A stretch of DNA of 64,000 nucleotides. Origin: Longilinea arvoryzae (lineage in GTDB: Bacteria; Chloroflexota; Anaerolineae; Anaerolineales; Anaerolineaceae). The notes under the pieces were generated by a model, which made no database searches, was not told the origin of the DNA, and saw only the letters and a list, made by a program, of their open reading frames with translations. Position 1 is the stretch's first letter. Every line of letters begins with the position of its first letter. Location of the stretch: NCBI RefSeq assembly GCF_001050235.1, contig NZ_DF967972.1, forward strand, positions 2,617,901 to 2,681,900, written 5' to 3'. Both the position numbers and the translations under genes were made by a program. Below are positions 9,976-19,393 of the stretch, one piece after another.

Positions 9976-10989
9976 CTAATCGAAAACTTTCCCGATTTCA
10001 TCCCGGTCCGGATAAGGCCACAATATGCGGCGTGTCCCTGTGAGGGTGAAAACTTTTCCATCACCGGCGACGATTTCACCGATGCGGCTGGCGGCGATAT
10101 CATTTTCGCGCAGCGTGTTCAGGATGGGCTCGGCGTCTGAGGGCTGGACGGCCAGTAAAAGCGCGCCGGAGGCAATGGTGGCAAACGGATCCAACCCAAA
10201 GATCAGGCAAATACGCGCGGCGAGGGATGGAATGGTCACGGCGCTGGGATCGAAGAGGATATCCTGCCCGCAGGCCTGCGCCATCTCCCATAATGCCGCC
10301 GATAGTCCGCCTTCGGTCGGGTCGTGCATGGCGGTAACTTTTCCGGCCTGCAAAGCAATCTGGGCATCCCTGAAAACGCCGATGCCAGGATGGTATAAGA
10401 AATCGGCCGCCTGACGAATTTCGAGAGAAGTAAGGTGTTGGGCGAGCCGGTCTGGAAATTCACGCGCCAGCAGTGATGTGGCTTCGATGGGGATCCCTTT
10501 GGTCAGCAGCAGGGCGTCACCCGGCCGGGCACCGCGCGGCGTGACCAGGCGGTCCTTGAGCACTTCGCCGATCAGTGTGATGACCAATAGCGGACGGTCA
10601 ATTCCGTGAGTGACTTCGGTGTGTCCACCCAGAACCGTGATCTGGTGTTGATTGCAGGCCGAAAAAACCTGATCGCTGATCGAGCGAACGAGCGCTTCAT
10701 CTGATTTCCCTTCCGGCAGCAGCAGCGTAAGCAGCATAAATCGTGGCGTCGCCCCGGTGGTGGCGATATCATTGCTGGCAACCTGAACGGCATACCAGCC
10801 AATTTGATCGGTGGCAAAGGTGATCGGGTCGGCCTTGAAGACCCAATAACGGTCGCCCATGTCGACAACGGCGCAATCGAGGCCGATACCCGGTCCCAGC
10901 AGGACACGCCGATCGAATTGAGGAGCGTTGGCCAGAATGCTGTTGAGGAAGGCCGGCGGTAATTTCCCGATTGGAAAAGGATGGTCCAA
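9976..10989 (-). CDS. AIR synthase-related (PurM/HypE superfamily) protein
   Basis: The 337-residue product has the two-domain layout of the PurM/ThiL/SelD/HypE superfamily: an N-terminal nucleotide-binding half with DCAVVD and SNDIATTGATP, a GGHTEVT motif, and a C-terminal half with the phosphate-binding HDPTEGGLSAAL stretch. It lacks the C-terminal cysteine tail of HypE and has no hydrogenase genes nearby, so it is not called hypE. The reaction is unknown, presumably an ATP-dependent one. The start is a TTG at 10989 with GGAG seven bases upstream; an ATG at 10994 is in another frame. The following PrsW gene starts 18 bases downstream. Confidence 0.8.
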   Translation of the reverse strand: MDHPFPIGKLPPAFLNSILANAPQFDRRVLLGPGIGLDCAVVDMGDRYWVFKADPITFATDQIGWYAVQVASNDIATTGATPRFMLLTLLLPEGKSDEALVRSISDQVFSACNQHQITVLGGHTEVTHGIDRPLLVITLIGEVLKDRLVTPRGARPGDALLLTKGIPIEATSLLAREFPDRLAQHLTSLEIRQAADFLYHPGIGVFRDAQIALQAGKVTAMHDPTEGGLSAALWEMAQACGQDILFDPSAVTIPSLAARICLIFGLDPFATIASGALLLAVQPSDAEPILNTLRENDIAASRIGEIVAGDGKVFTLTGTRRILWPYPDRDEIGKVFD

Positions 10990-11041
10990 TGCATGACTCC
11001 AGATTTTTCTGGCTACATTGTACCGTCCTTTTGGGTTGGCG

Positions 11042-11761
11042 TCAGGGATTGGCCAGAAATCCGTTCAACCAGGTTTGGAGGTGTTGATAGTGCGAACCCT
11101 GCCAGTAAATTTGGCCGCAATCGGGACACTGCCAGAACCGATCATAATAGACCCGGGTTTGGGGAAGCAGGTTGGGAAGAACGGCTGCTTTTTCGACAGT
11201 ATGCAACACTCCATTGCACTTCGGACAGCGACTGAACGGCAGAATTTCGCCTGCCATCCCATACCGGCGGATAACCTCCACCAATTGCTGGCGCGGATCC
11301 TGGGCACGTATCCAATACCCAAAGTGAACCTGGTTGCGTTTGAGCAGCCCGCGATCGCGGGTGAGGAGAATCCGGTTTTCAGTTGCTGAAATTTCGGCCA
11401 GCGTTGGATCGTCCGCGTCATACCGATAATCGACGTCGAAACCCAGCAGACGAAGATAAGAAGTCAATTTGCCTAGATGCCCGTCCAGAACGAAGCGGAT
11501 CACCTCGGGTCGAATGCGTGGGTCGCCCGGCTGGTAAGGAAAGACTTCCACAGTGCAATCTTCCAGGGCGATTTGGTTTACCTCGTCCGGGTTGCCATTC
11601 ACCCGGATTTCAGCGATCTCAGGATGGGGAACCCCCAGAGATTCGATCAAATGCTTGTAGGTCTGGCTGCCCTGAAAGGCAACCCGAATGGTTGGTTCCG
11701 GATGGTCTTTGGGAAGAAAATCGTTAAGCGCGCCAATCAGGCGGATTTTGAGCTCTTTCAT
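11042..11761 (-). CDS. Mut7-C RNase domain protein with ubiquitin-like N-terminus
   Basis: The 239-residue product joins an N-terminal ubiquitin-like beta-grasp domain (MKELKIRLIGALNDFLP to about residue 85) to a Mut7-C PIN-like RNase domain: FVLDGHLGKLTSYLRLLGFDVDY, then LLTRDRGLLKR, and a C-terminal zinc ribbon with CPKC and CPDC pairs. This domain order is a standard Mut7-C architecture. Acidic residues in FVLDG and TRDRG fit the PIN-type nuclease site. The cellular RNA target is not known. It ends 53 bases before the AIR-synthase-like gene. Confidence 0.88.
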   Translation of the reverse strand: MKELKIRLIGALNDFLPKDHPEPTIRVAFQGSQTYKHLIESLGVPHPEIAEIRVNGNPDEVNQIALEDCTVEVFPYQPGDPRIRPEVIRFVLDGHLGKLTSYLRLLGFDVDYRYDADDPTLAEISATENRILLTRDRGLLKRNQVHFGYWIRAQDPRQQLVEVIRRYGMAGEILPFSRCPKCNGVLHTVEKAAVLPNLLPQTRVYYDRFWQCPDCGQIYWQGSHYQHLQTWLNGFLANP

Positions 11762-11851
11762 CGGCTACATCTCGAAAAGGCAACACACGTTTTTTTCTCA
11801 TAAGCCAACTATACCAGAACCAGCCTCGACCCGTCAAAAATGGTGCCGACT

Positions 11852-14329
11852 TCAGGAAACAATATTCCGGCCGTTGTTCTTCGAACGGTAAAGGGCCTGG
11901 TCCGCCCGATTCAGCATATCATCCAAGTCCATGCTATTCGGGTCGATCTCCGCGACCCCAAAACTGGCCGTAACCGAGACCCTGATTTCGTTCGATACGA
12001 TGGCGGTTTTTTCCAACGTCAAGCGCAGGCATTCGGCCACCCGTTCGGCCTGGTGATAATCCTGCCCCGGTAACAAAATGACGAATTCATCTCCGCCAAA
12101 CCTAGCGAGGATGTCCCTTGATTTCAACTGGCCCAGAAAATGCTGACTGACCACCTTGAGAATCTGATCCCCGGAAAGGTGGCCATAGGTATCGTTGACT
12201 TGTTTGTAATTATCGATGTCGATCATCACCGCTGAAACGGTTTGTTTTTGCTCGGCGGCCTGAGCAATCAATTTCGCCGCGAGTCCGAAGAAGTAGCGCC
12301 GGTTGTAAGTCCCGGTCAATGGATCGTGGACGGCATTCGACTGGGCTTCGGTCAATAAACGAGAAATTTGGATGGCTGAAGCTGCTTGGTTGGCAAAGGC
12401 CTGGGCGAAACGGGCTGTCTCTTCGTCAAAAGCATCCGGTTTACGACTGTCAACGGTCATGACGCCGATGACTTTGTCGCGCAGGATCAAGGGGACGCCC
12501 ATCCAGCCCCGGACGTGATCGGCATCGCCCCAGCGTTCGAAGCGGGGATCCTCCCATGCATCGCGTAGAATGAGCGGCGTTTTTTGGTTGAAAACGATAG
12601 AAAACAGCACATCTTCAGCGGTAAATTGCTTGCCAAGGATCTTTTTAGGCTGATTGAACCCCCGTCCGGCAACAGCCCGCAGGCAGGTTCCCTCTTCTTC
12701 GAAAAGGAACAGGCAGACGCTGTCGTATTCAACGACGCCGCCCAGATAATCCATGACCAGTTCCAACAGTTGGGATAGTTCCAGTTCGGCTGTCAAAGCC
12801 GCGGTCGCTTTTTGGAGCATTTCTGCCCGGGCGCGCATTCGCTGCTCGGTCTTGAATAGCTGGGCGTTTTGGAAAGACATGCTGACCTGGCTGCAAATGG
12901 CGGATAGAATGCCGCTCCAATTTTCACTGAACCGCCCGCTTTCACGACTCTCGATGGTAAAGAGAGCGATGGGTTTGCCCCGAATGAAAATCGGTGCGCC
13001 TGCCCAGGAATGGACATGGTTGCCAAAAGCATGGGGAAGTTGGTCCGAACCCGGTCCAACATTGGAAACAATCATTGGCCGGCCGTTTTCCAGCATCGTC
13101 CGCATGGAATTCGATCGTTGGATCTTGACTCGTTTGGGCAGAATCCGATCGGTATGCTCACCCAACATCAACCCGTATCCGCGAGTGCGACTTAATACCA
13201 GTTCATCCCCTTCGACGAACCAAAAGGTGGCCGTATCATGCGGGAGGATATGCGACAATTCCTGAAGTAACAAATCTGGAATTTTTTCAGGATCCATGAT
13301 CGATGCCAATGCCGAACTGGTAACCGTCAATCCTTCCACCATCAGACGCTGGAGGTGTTCTTCATGATAGACCCGGTTCAACTCCGCCTCGATGGTTTTG
13401 TGTTGTTGGATCTCCTGCAATACGCCCTGGATGAAATGGGGATGCCCGAGGGAATCGAAGCGCAGACTGGCGTCATGTCTGAACCAGATCGGTACGCCCG
13501 TTTTTGTAATAAGGCGGCATTCGACGGAAAAACCGGATTTGGCTTGAATGGCGGTGTTCATACTCAACTGCACGCGCAGGCGGTCATCCGGATAGATTTG
13601 TTGGAGCCAGAGATCGGGATTGGTTTTATAGACTTCTTGCGGCCACCCAAGAAAATCTTCGACCTGGGGACTCACCCAGGTGATTTGCGGATGGCGGCCC
13701 TCGGAAATTTCAGCGGTGTAGACGATGGCCGGGATTTGTTCGAAGAGCGTACGCAGGCGAAATTCGGAGGAGATGATTTCTCCCGCTCTCCTTGAACGAT
13801 CAATGACCGCGCTGATCAAATCGGATGCGTCCCGGAGTTCTTCCAATTCCTTGCGTGACCATTTCTTTTTCTTCTGGCAGGGGTCAAGGATCAACCAACC
13901 CCAGGTGCCGTCGTTATCGATGGGGATTGCGATTAACGACGAGGTTTTTCGCTGGCTCTCCATCCATTTCGCTGAAAGGTCTCTTGTAGATGGAATTGAA
14001 TGCTTTTCCAGGAACGTGGTGAGTTCCATGGATCCGATCGGAAGGTCCTTCCCGATGGCAGAGTCTTTAAAACAGGGCACCTGATAGGAGTGCCATTCGC
14101 CGACCAGCCGGGTCGTTCCTTCCACTTTCTGGAAAAGACAGACTCGATCAATTCTGGACGTGATGGCCAATGCTTCGAGCGTGTTTTCGATATTTTCATC
14201 CCAATTCGTCGATCGCAGCAAATTCGCGGCGGCAAGCATAACCACGCGGTGAATCGGTATACCCAGAATGATCTCATCGGTCGGGTGAGAAGCGGGTTTG
14301 GAGAATGAAAAGGAAGTGAATTCAGCCAT
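11852..14329 (-). CDS. GAF-PAS-GAF-GAF-GGDEF diguanylate cyclase
   Basis: The 825-residue soluble sensor makes cyclic di-GMP. Visible order: a GAF-like domain (about 20-185), a PAS domain (about 190-315, with FEQIPAIVYTAE and VSPQVEDFLGW), a second GAF (about 335-490), a third GAF (about 505-650, with WMGVPLILRDKVIGV) and a C-terminal GGDEF domain (about 660-820). The active loop is RFGGDEFVILL near residue 745, so synthesis should be intact. The position of the inhibitory RxxD site reads KSRD, so product feedback is probably weak or absent. No membrane segment is present; signals are likely cytoplasmic. Two HD-GYP proteins in the window can degrade its product. Confidence 0.9.
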   Translation of the reverse strand: MAEFTSFSFSKPASHPTDEIILGIPIHRVVMLAAANLLRSTNWDENIENTLEALAITSRIDRVCLFQKVEGTTRLVGEWHSYQVPCFKDSAIGKDLPIGSMELTTFLEKHSIPSTRDLSAKWMESQRKTSSLIAIPIDNDGTWGWLILDPCQKKKKWSRKELEELRDASDLISAVIDRSRRAGEIISSEFRLRTLFEQIPAIVYTAEISEGRHPQITWVSPQVEDFLGWPQEVYKTNPDLWLQQIYPDDRLRVQLSMNTAIQAKSGFSVECRLITKTGVPIWFRHDASLRFDSLGHPHFIQGVLQEIQQHKTIEAELNRVYHEEHLQRLMVEGLTVTSSALASIMDPEKIPDLLLQELSHILPHDTATFWFVEGDELVLSRTRGYGLMLGEHTDRILPKRVKIQRSNSMRTMLENGRPMIVSNVGPGSDQLPHAFGNHVHSWAGAPIFIRGKPIALFTIESRESGRFSENWSGILSAICSQVSMSFQNAQLFKTEQRMRARAEMLQKATAALTAELELSQLLELVMDYLGGVVEYDSVCLFLFEEEGTCLRAVAGRGFNQPKKILGKQFTAEDVLFSIVFNQKTPLILRDAWEDPRFERWGDADHVRGWMGVPLILRDKVIGVMTVDSRKPDAFDEETARFAQAFANQAASAIQISRLLTEAQSNAVHDPLTGTYNRRYFFGLAAKLIAQAAEQKQTVSAVMIDIDNYKQVNDTYGHLSGDQILKVVSQHFLGQLKSRDILARFGGDEFVILLPGQDYHQAERVAECLRLTLEKTAIVSNEIRVSVTASFGVAEIDPNSMDLDDMLNRADQALYRSKNNGRNIVS

Positions 14330-14633
14330 GCGTCAAAAAGAACGAAGGGTTTGTCTGTGTTGGACGGGAGGTAAAACCCCGGGCTGGCTTCTGTCGGCGG
14401 CGCAGGATATCAGATAGGGGTTGAGCTTACAGGAAAAACCAGAAAATTTTGCGGCAACGATAGATATTTATAAAGATAATTATAAACCGCAAATACGAAT
14501 GTGGCTTGCCCCCGTTCTCCACCCATCGGTTGTAAGAATTGTTGTCTCGATAACCATTTTGTAAGAAGATTATAACAAGTTCCGATTGGTGTTTTTCTTG
14601 CGATATGTTTTCAATAATGCAAGGAAGGCGTAA
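14330..14633. other. Intergenic region upstream of the GGDEF gene
   Basis: About 300 bases between the MFS gene stop and the GGDEF gene start, both on the minus strand. It is more AT-rich than the flanking genes. No coding frame, tRNA or clear hairpin was seen; it presumably carries the GGDEF gene promoter, but no convincing -35/-10 pair was found. Confidence 0.5.
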
Positions 14634-15887
14634 TCAATATTTCTCCAGGGTGGGTTTACCTACTGCGAACAACACAAAACCGACCATTCGAATGAGCGCC
14701 GCCACCATCAGAGCCGGGCCAATTCCGATTAATTCGGATAACGTGGTGCCGATGATGGGCGAGACGATCTGGGCCAGGTACTGAAACATATTGCCGACCG
14801 AAACGAAAATCGCGCTTTTCTCTGGCGGGACGGTTTTCATTAATTCGTCGAAAAATACCAGGTCCAGACCGGCCTGAAAGATTCCGGACAGACCGGCAAA
14901 AAGAGTGATCACGGTCGGTTGGTGGGTAATGGCAACCATAAAGGGATACAGCGAAAGGCCAAAAGTAGCCCACAAGAGTACATTGCGGGTTCCATGCCTT
15001 CGGGATTGATGCGACCAAAACAGGTATCCGACAATCAGAATGGCGGTTGCCGTTGTATTGATCACGGCAATCCAGCTATCCGGGAGTTGAACTTCGCGGA
15101 CGAAATACAACGGAAATAGCGGCGTCGCCAGGGCAATCCCGGAGGAATAGAAAAACCGTTTCAGAACAAAGGACACAAAAGGCTTTTCAGTCTTGATGGG
15201 ATCGATATAAGCTCGCAGGTTCTCGCGCAGTGATTTTACTTTGACCGCCGGCTGTGGGATGGAGTCGGGTATTTGAATGCGGCGCGAAAAGATGTAACTG
15301 ATGAATCCGCCGATCGAAAGCGCAATGAATACTTGCTGGTAGTTGATCGGGAAGACGATCCGATCCAGGCGCTGGCCGATGAAAAAGACCGCGACGGCGG
15401 TCGTAAACCCCAGGACTGTCCAACGCCGGGTCATTAAATCGAAACGGCCTTTGGACCCCGCCACGGCGTTCATGACCACCGAAAAGCAGATGGAGAGCAT
15501 GTTTTGGGGAATCGTAGCCAGCGCCCAGATGAGCAAAACGATCGGAACAACCAGCTTTTCCGGCAGCAACATGGATGCAAAGCCGGTCAAGGCGTAACAC
15601 ATCACCACACCCAGGCGGGTGGCGCTAAACCAGGGCACAATGTTGCGCTGTTTTTGCAGGAAGCTTCCCAGGGGCAGGGACAGGATCAGGCCGGTCAAAG
15701 CCGGCATCGAAGTCAACAGGCCGATTTGAAAACTGCTGGCCGACATGCGCGCCAGGAAGACCGGTAGAAACGCCGATGCCGCCCCGGCCAGCCCAACTCC
15801 GATGCCGTCGATTTGTACGTATCGATAGTTTTTTCTCTGAACCGGATCGAGCTCAACTGAGCCGGCGATGCGCTGATAAATATTCAC
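14634..15887 (-). CDS. Major facilitator superfamily transporter
   Basis: The 417-residue product has about twelve hydrophobic helices and the MFS loop between helices 2 and 3 (GSFLQKQR) with a central cytoplasmic linker around residue 200-230. Helices such as GLAGAASAFLPVFLARM and FQIGLLTSMPALTGLILSLPLG are typical. The substrate cannot be told from sequence. Translation seems to begin with GTG at 15887; the ATG two bases upstream is out of frame and stops at once. It follows the second WD40 gene by 63 bases, where a TATAAT box (15920-15925) could give it its own promoter, so it need not belong to that cluster. Confidence 0.8.
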   Translation of the reverse strand: MNIYQRIAGSVELDPVQRKNYRYVQIDGIGVGLAGAASAFLPVFLARMSASSFQIGLLTSMPALTGLILSLPLGSFLQKQRNIVPWFSATRLGVVMCYALTGFASMLLPEKLVVPIVLLIWALATIPQNMLSICFSVVMNAVAGSKGRFDLMTRRWTVLGFTTAVAVFFIGQRLDRIVFPINYQQVFIALSIGGFISYIFSRRIQIPDSIPQPAVKVKSLRENLRAYIDPIKTEKPFVSFVLKRFFYSSGIALATPLFPLYFVREVQLPDSWIAVINTTATAILIVGYLFWSHQSRRHGTRNVLLWATFGLSLYPFMVAITHQPTVITLFAGLSGIFQAGLDLVFFDELMKTVPPEKSAIFVSVGNMFQYLAQIVSPIIGTTLSELIGIGPALMVAALIRMVGFVLFAVGKPTLEKY

Positions 15888-15950
15888 ATGCAGAATCCGA
15901 AAAATGTAGGTTGAAAATGATTATACTACCCGGCCAGAGTCTCACCTGGC

Positions 15951-18194
15951 CTACAGTTCGATATCAAATTCGTCGAGTCGAATGCTGTGGATTTCTTCCA
16001 ACTGGATGTCGAAGCGGTTCTTCCAGCGAATGAGTTCCATCAAGAATGCCAGCCAGGCCTTGACGCCTGAAGAATGGTTTTTCTCCGCGTCCATGGACTG
16101 GATCTCTCCCAGAATCGGGTTATTCATCTGGTCGATGGGCTGGCGTAACCAGCGAAGGAGGCGGGCGTCCCAGAGGATCAGGCGGCCTTCCTGGCTGGCG
16201 CTCAGAATATACGCTCCGGCGAACCAGTGCAGTCCGGTGATGGTCTTTTCGTGTACCTGCATACTCTGCAGAATTTCGCCGGTCGAGGTGTTCCATACTG
16301 TGATGGCGCCGTCCTTGTCCCCGCCGAGGATGAAATCGGCCTGGGGCGAAAGGCATAGGGCGGTGACCGTCAGATCCGGCGTGTGGATTTGGGATAGAAG
16401 GCGGCCGCTGGAATAATTCCACACCCGCAGGGTGTGATCCCGGCTGTAACCCGCCAGCAGCGGCGCATCCGCGGCGAGGGCGAGTTGCAGGGTGGTTTCC
16501 GGACTGGCGGGCAGGTTTTGGAGCATTTCACCCTGCGGCCAGCGCCAGGTTTGAACCTGCTGACCCGAAAGAAGCAAGACATCCCCGGCCGCGTCGGTGG
16601 CTGCGGCGAACAGTTCACCCATGTTGGGCTGCAAGCGCGAATATTCCGGGCCGAGCGGGAAACGCCAGGCGCGCAGGGTGCCATCGAAAGAAGCGCTGAA
16701 CAACGTGCGGCCGTCTGGATGGATCGAAATCGAACGGATCCAACCGGTATGACCGGCGAGCGTTTTGACGAGGTGGCCGTCCTGGATGCGGTAGATGCGA
16801 ATGCCTTGATCGGAAAACGCGGCCGCCAGGAATTCTCCATCCGGACTGAGCGCCAGAGCGCGCGCACCTGGAACCGGGCTGGAGATGACGTCGCCGCGCC
16901 GTTCGCCGGAGGGCAGATCCCATAAATAAAGACGTTGGTCGGATCCGCCGGTCGCCAGCATCCGCCCGTCGCTGCGCATGGCCACAGCAGAAATGTCCAA
17001 CGCGGGGGTTTTCAGCACTTTGGCGACGCAGATTTCAGGCGTTTCGCGCAAGGCCCGATTGGCAAGCGAAACCAGGTCCAGAAATTCGAGCTCTTCCGAT
17101 TGGGTTTCCGGTTTCCAACCGGCGGACTGCAAAATACCGATCAATTGGGCTGCCCACAACGGCGGCGCGTGGGTGATCATGCGCCAGGCGGCCCGCCAGT
17201 CCTGCTTGCTTTCGAACTGGCGAAGAACGGAACGCCAATCTGCATCACTCATGTCTTTGAGCCAGCGCCGGCGGTGGGCGTCGCCCAGGCTCTGCAGCCA
17301 TTCGGTATGCCCGCTCAGACGGGAATGACTGAGAATTCGCTGGCGCAATCCCGGACCGGCACTTTCGTAGGCTGCGTTGAGCCGCTGGTGGGTAAAATCC
17401 AATACCTCATAGGCGTCCCATTGCTCAGTCAGGAACAGGAACAGAGCCCGACGTTCGGGATGGGTGGGCTGAAAGCCGTGTTGGACCGCCAGCCGGCCTG
17501 CCTCGCCATCGTCCTCGTTGAGGAAGAGCTCGCACAGCGCATTTTGAGTCGGCACGGATCCTTTTTGAGCCCGGTCGGTGAGCCAGAAGCGCACGTCGTT
17601 CTTTTCGTGCTGCGTATAGCCATGATAATGATCGATCAATATCGCCAACTTTTCATCCGTGGCTGTTAACAGCGCATCAGCAATTTCGGTCCAATGTTCC
17701 AGGCCCAGTTTGGTCGCCCGGGCGGCCAGTTGCTCCTGCAAAACGGGTGGAACCTGAGTCAGATAAACATGCAGCAATTTCTCCAGGTGTGGATCATCGC
17801 CAAGGTATTCGGGCAGCGGCAGAAATTGAAAAGCAAAACAGCGATTCTGCCAGACGAGCGGTGAGGGGATTTTTTCATCCCGGATCCATTCGACCGCCTG
17901 AGCGGACCCATCCTCCAACGCCAGGCGATACAGGCTTTCGCGGGCTGCCGAATTTCCCTGCGTCGCAAGCGTGTGCAGAGCTTGCGCGGCCTGGCGGGCG
18001 GCTTCCGGCGCGGGGCAGGCGCGCGCGCTGTTTTCGAGCAGTCCAATCGCAGCTTCCGAAGCGTCTTCGAACAGGGCCTGAACCGCGCCAGCCTGTAACA
18101 GAAAGGCCTGCAGGTCGGCCGGCAACTGGATATCCGGTTGAGCGCTGCTCAGGAGGTTTTTGATCTGCTCGTAATGGTCCTGAAAGGTGGGCAT
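15951..18194 (-). CDS. WD40 repeat protein of the AAA/Hsp70/DUF1257 cluster
   Basis: The 747-residue cytoplasmic protein has a helical N-terminal region (1-240), a middle module (about 240-390) beginning GEAGRLAVQHGF then ERRALFLFLTEQWDAYEVLDF, a WD40 propeller (about 405-690, with repeats such as MLATGGSDQRLYLWD, TLFSASFDGTLRAW and FILGGDKDGAITVWN) and a short C-terminal tail with RFDIQ..EI and EFDIEL. The middle module and the tail recur in the HEAT/WD40 protein encoded at 21016-23730, so the two are divergent partners or paralogues. No catalytic motif is visible; a scaffold role is inferred. It starts 3 bases after the radical-SAM gene stop, so it is the last gene of the packed run. Confidence 0.88.
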   Translation of the reverse strand: MPTFQDHYEQIKNLLSSAQPDIQLPADLQAFLLQAGAVQALFEDASEAAIGLLENSARACPAPEAARQAAQALHTLATQGNSAARESLYRLALEDGSAQAVEWIRDEKIPSPLVWQNRCFAFQFLPLPEYLGDDPHLEKLLHVYLTQVPPVLQEQLAARATKLGLEHWTEIADALLTATDEKLAILIDHYHGYTQHEKNDVRFWLTDRAQKGSVPTQNALCELFLNEDDGEAGRLAVQHGFQPTHPERRALFLFLTEQWDAYEVLDFTHQRLNAAYESAGPGLRQRILSHSRLSGHTEWLQSLGDAHRRRWLKDMSDADWRSVLRQFESKQDWRAAWRMITHAPPLWAAQLIGILQSAGWKPETQSEELEFLDLVSLANRALRETPEICVAKVLKTPALDISAVAMRSDGRMLATGGSDQRLYLWDLPSGERRGDVISSPVPGARALALSPDGEFLAAAFSDQGIRIYRIQDGHLVKTLAGHTGWIRSISIHPDGRTLFSASFDGTLRAWRFPLGPEYSRLQPNMGELFAAATDAAGDVLLLSGQQVQTWRWPQGEMLQNLPASPETTLQLALAADAPLLAGYSRDHTLRVWNYSSGRLLSQIHTPDLTVTALCLSPQADFILGGDKDGAITVWNTSTGEILQSMQVHEKTITGLHWFAGAYILSASQEGRLILWDARLLRWLRQPIDQMNNPILGEIQSMDAEKNHSSGVKAWLAFLMELIRWKNRFDIQLEEIHSIRLDEFDIEL

Positions 18195-18197
18195 AAA

Positions 18198-18764
18198 TTA
18201 TTCGCGCAGGGGTTCGATTCCGCTGAAGCGGATCTCGCCGGTCGGATCGATGATGACCTCGGCCGGAGGAACCTGATCAAGGTCGGATTGGTTATAACGG
18301 GCGCTGAGGAAGTGAACGGTCTTGTTGCTGGAACCGCGCAGCCCGCTGGCAATGCGCAAATCGGATCGATACCGGCCGGCCAGAAGGACATCGATGCAAT
18401 CCAGGAGTTCCTCGATTTGGGGGATGCGCGCCGCTTCCTCCCAGGTAAAACCGGTGAAAACCAGCGTGCTGAGCCCGGTTTCACTCTTCACCCTTTTCAA
18501 CAATTCCAGCAGCGCCGGCGCCTGCTGGAGCGGCTCGCCGCCGCTGATGGTGATGCCTTCGATCTGGCCTGCCCCGGCAAGGATGCGCTCGAAAAGATCG
18601 CTGATCCCCACCACCTGACCGCTCTGTGAAGCATGCGTTCGCGGATTGAAGCAACCCGGGCAGTTCAACGTGCAGCCCTGCACCCAGATCACACTGCGCA
18701 GGCCGGGTCCGTTGGATCGGCTAAGCGGCTCGAAATGGTGCAGGCGCAGGATCGGATCGGGCAT
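18198..18764 (-). CDS. Radical-SAM / 4Fe-4S single-cluster activase-like protein
   Basis: The 188-residue product is a small radical SAM enzyme of the NrdG/activase size class. It has a CTLNCPGC cluster motif (CxxxCxxC, residues about 31-38) that binds the SAM-ligated 4Fe-4S, and an ISGGEPLQQ motif for SAM binding. Similar proteins activate glycyl-radical enzymes, but no glycyl-radical partner is encoded nearby; instead it is fixed between DUF2997 and a WD40 protein. Its target may therefore be one of the small cluster proteins or an unknown client. The DUF2997 gene ends 5 bases upstream. The family call is firm, the role is not. Confidence 0.88.
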   Translation of the reverse strand: MPDPILRLHHFEPLSRSNGPGLRSVIWVQGCTLNCPGCFNPRTHASQSGQVVGISDLFERILAGAGQIEGITISGGEPLQQAPALLELLKRVKSETGLSTLVFTGFTWEEAARIPQIEELLDCIDVLLAGRYRSDLRIASGLRGSSNKTVHFLSARYNQSDLDQVPPAEVIIDPTGEIRFSGIEPLRE

Positions 18765-18769
18765 CGGGT

Positions 18770-18982
18770 TTAATGCATACCCTTTTCCCGGAGCCGGGTT
18801 TCCTCAGGCAGTTGGATGCCTTCGATGGCTTCCGGGGTCATTTCGCGCACTTCCACTTCGCCGCCCAGGGCATTCTCAAGCGCGCGGGTGATATCCAGGC
18901 AGGCTTTCCCCTGGACGCCGCGTACATGGACCTGGACTTTGCCATCTTTTCCAATGGTGACTTCGATTTCCTGAACATCCAT
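18770..18982 (-). CDS. DUF2997 family small protein
   Basis: The 70-residue product has the DUF2997 signature: a two-stranded start (EIEVTIGKDGKVQVHVRGV), then GKACLDITRALENALGG, with one conserved cysteine in GKAC. In other genomes this family is found beside DUF1257 and Ycf46-type AAA proteins, as here. The single cysteine after the GVQGK segment could be a cluster or substrate ligand, but no function is established. It starts 8 bases after the DUF1257 stop and ends 5 bases before the radical-SAM gene, so the three are translated from one message. Confidence 0.88.
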   Translation of the reverse strand: MDVQEIEVTIGKDGKVQVHVRGVQGKACLDITRALENALGGEVEVREMTPEAIEGIQLPEETRLREKGMH

Positions 18983-18990
18983 AGCTCACC

Positions 18991-19371
18991 TCAACCGGCC
19001 ATGCGCCGCAGCACCAGACGGATTTGACCCTTTTCCTGGACCTCTTCGATCAGATCGAAACCCTGTTCTTCCAGCCTGGCGCGGGTCGCATGATAGGCAT
19101 AGCGTTGGGTCACCTGATTGACGAAATCGGCGCGTTTTACACCGCGCACGCCCCACCAATCGGCAACGATCTCGTAGGTTTCGCCGTTGCGCCGAAAGCC
19201 AATCGGATAACTGAAGCGCAGCGGAATTTTGATCTCGACCGGTGTTTTGGCGACGCTGAAACCGTTCAGGCTCACGTCCCCTTCTTCGACCGGATATCCT
19301 AGGTCCGCCAGCGCCTTGAGCAGGAATTCCTTTTCGACGATCCTGGTTTTAATTCGGGAGATATGCGACAT
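18991..19371 (-). CDS. DUF1257 (Ycf35-like) protein
   Basis: The 126-residue product matches the DUF1257 / Ycf35 family: MSHISRIKTRIVEKEFLLKAL at the start, a central VADWWGVRG segment, NQVTQRYAYH and a C-terminal beta hairpin. The family is known from plastid genomes of some algae and from cyanobacteria and has no settled function. Here it lies between Hsp70 and DUF2997 with gaps of 22 and 8 bases. A start ATG with GGAGAG upstream supports the chosen N-terminus. Given its neighbours it is probably a component or client of the AAA/Hsp70 machine. Confidence 0.9.
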   Translation of the reverse strand: MSHISRIKTRIVEKEFLLKALADLGYPVEEGDVSLNGFSVAKTPVEIKIPLRFSYPIGFRRNGETYEIVADWWGVRGVKRADFVNQVTQRYAYHATRARLEEQGFDLIEEVQEKGQIRLVLRRMAG

Positions 19372-19393
19372 TTCACTCTCCTACGAAAATTCT

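Noticed and set aside
9976-10989. hypE (hydrogenase maturation)
   Set aside because: The C-terminal cysteine tail needed for HypE is absent and no hydrogenase genes are near.
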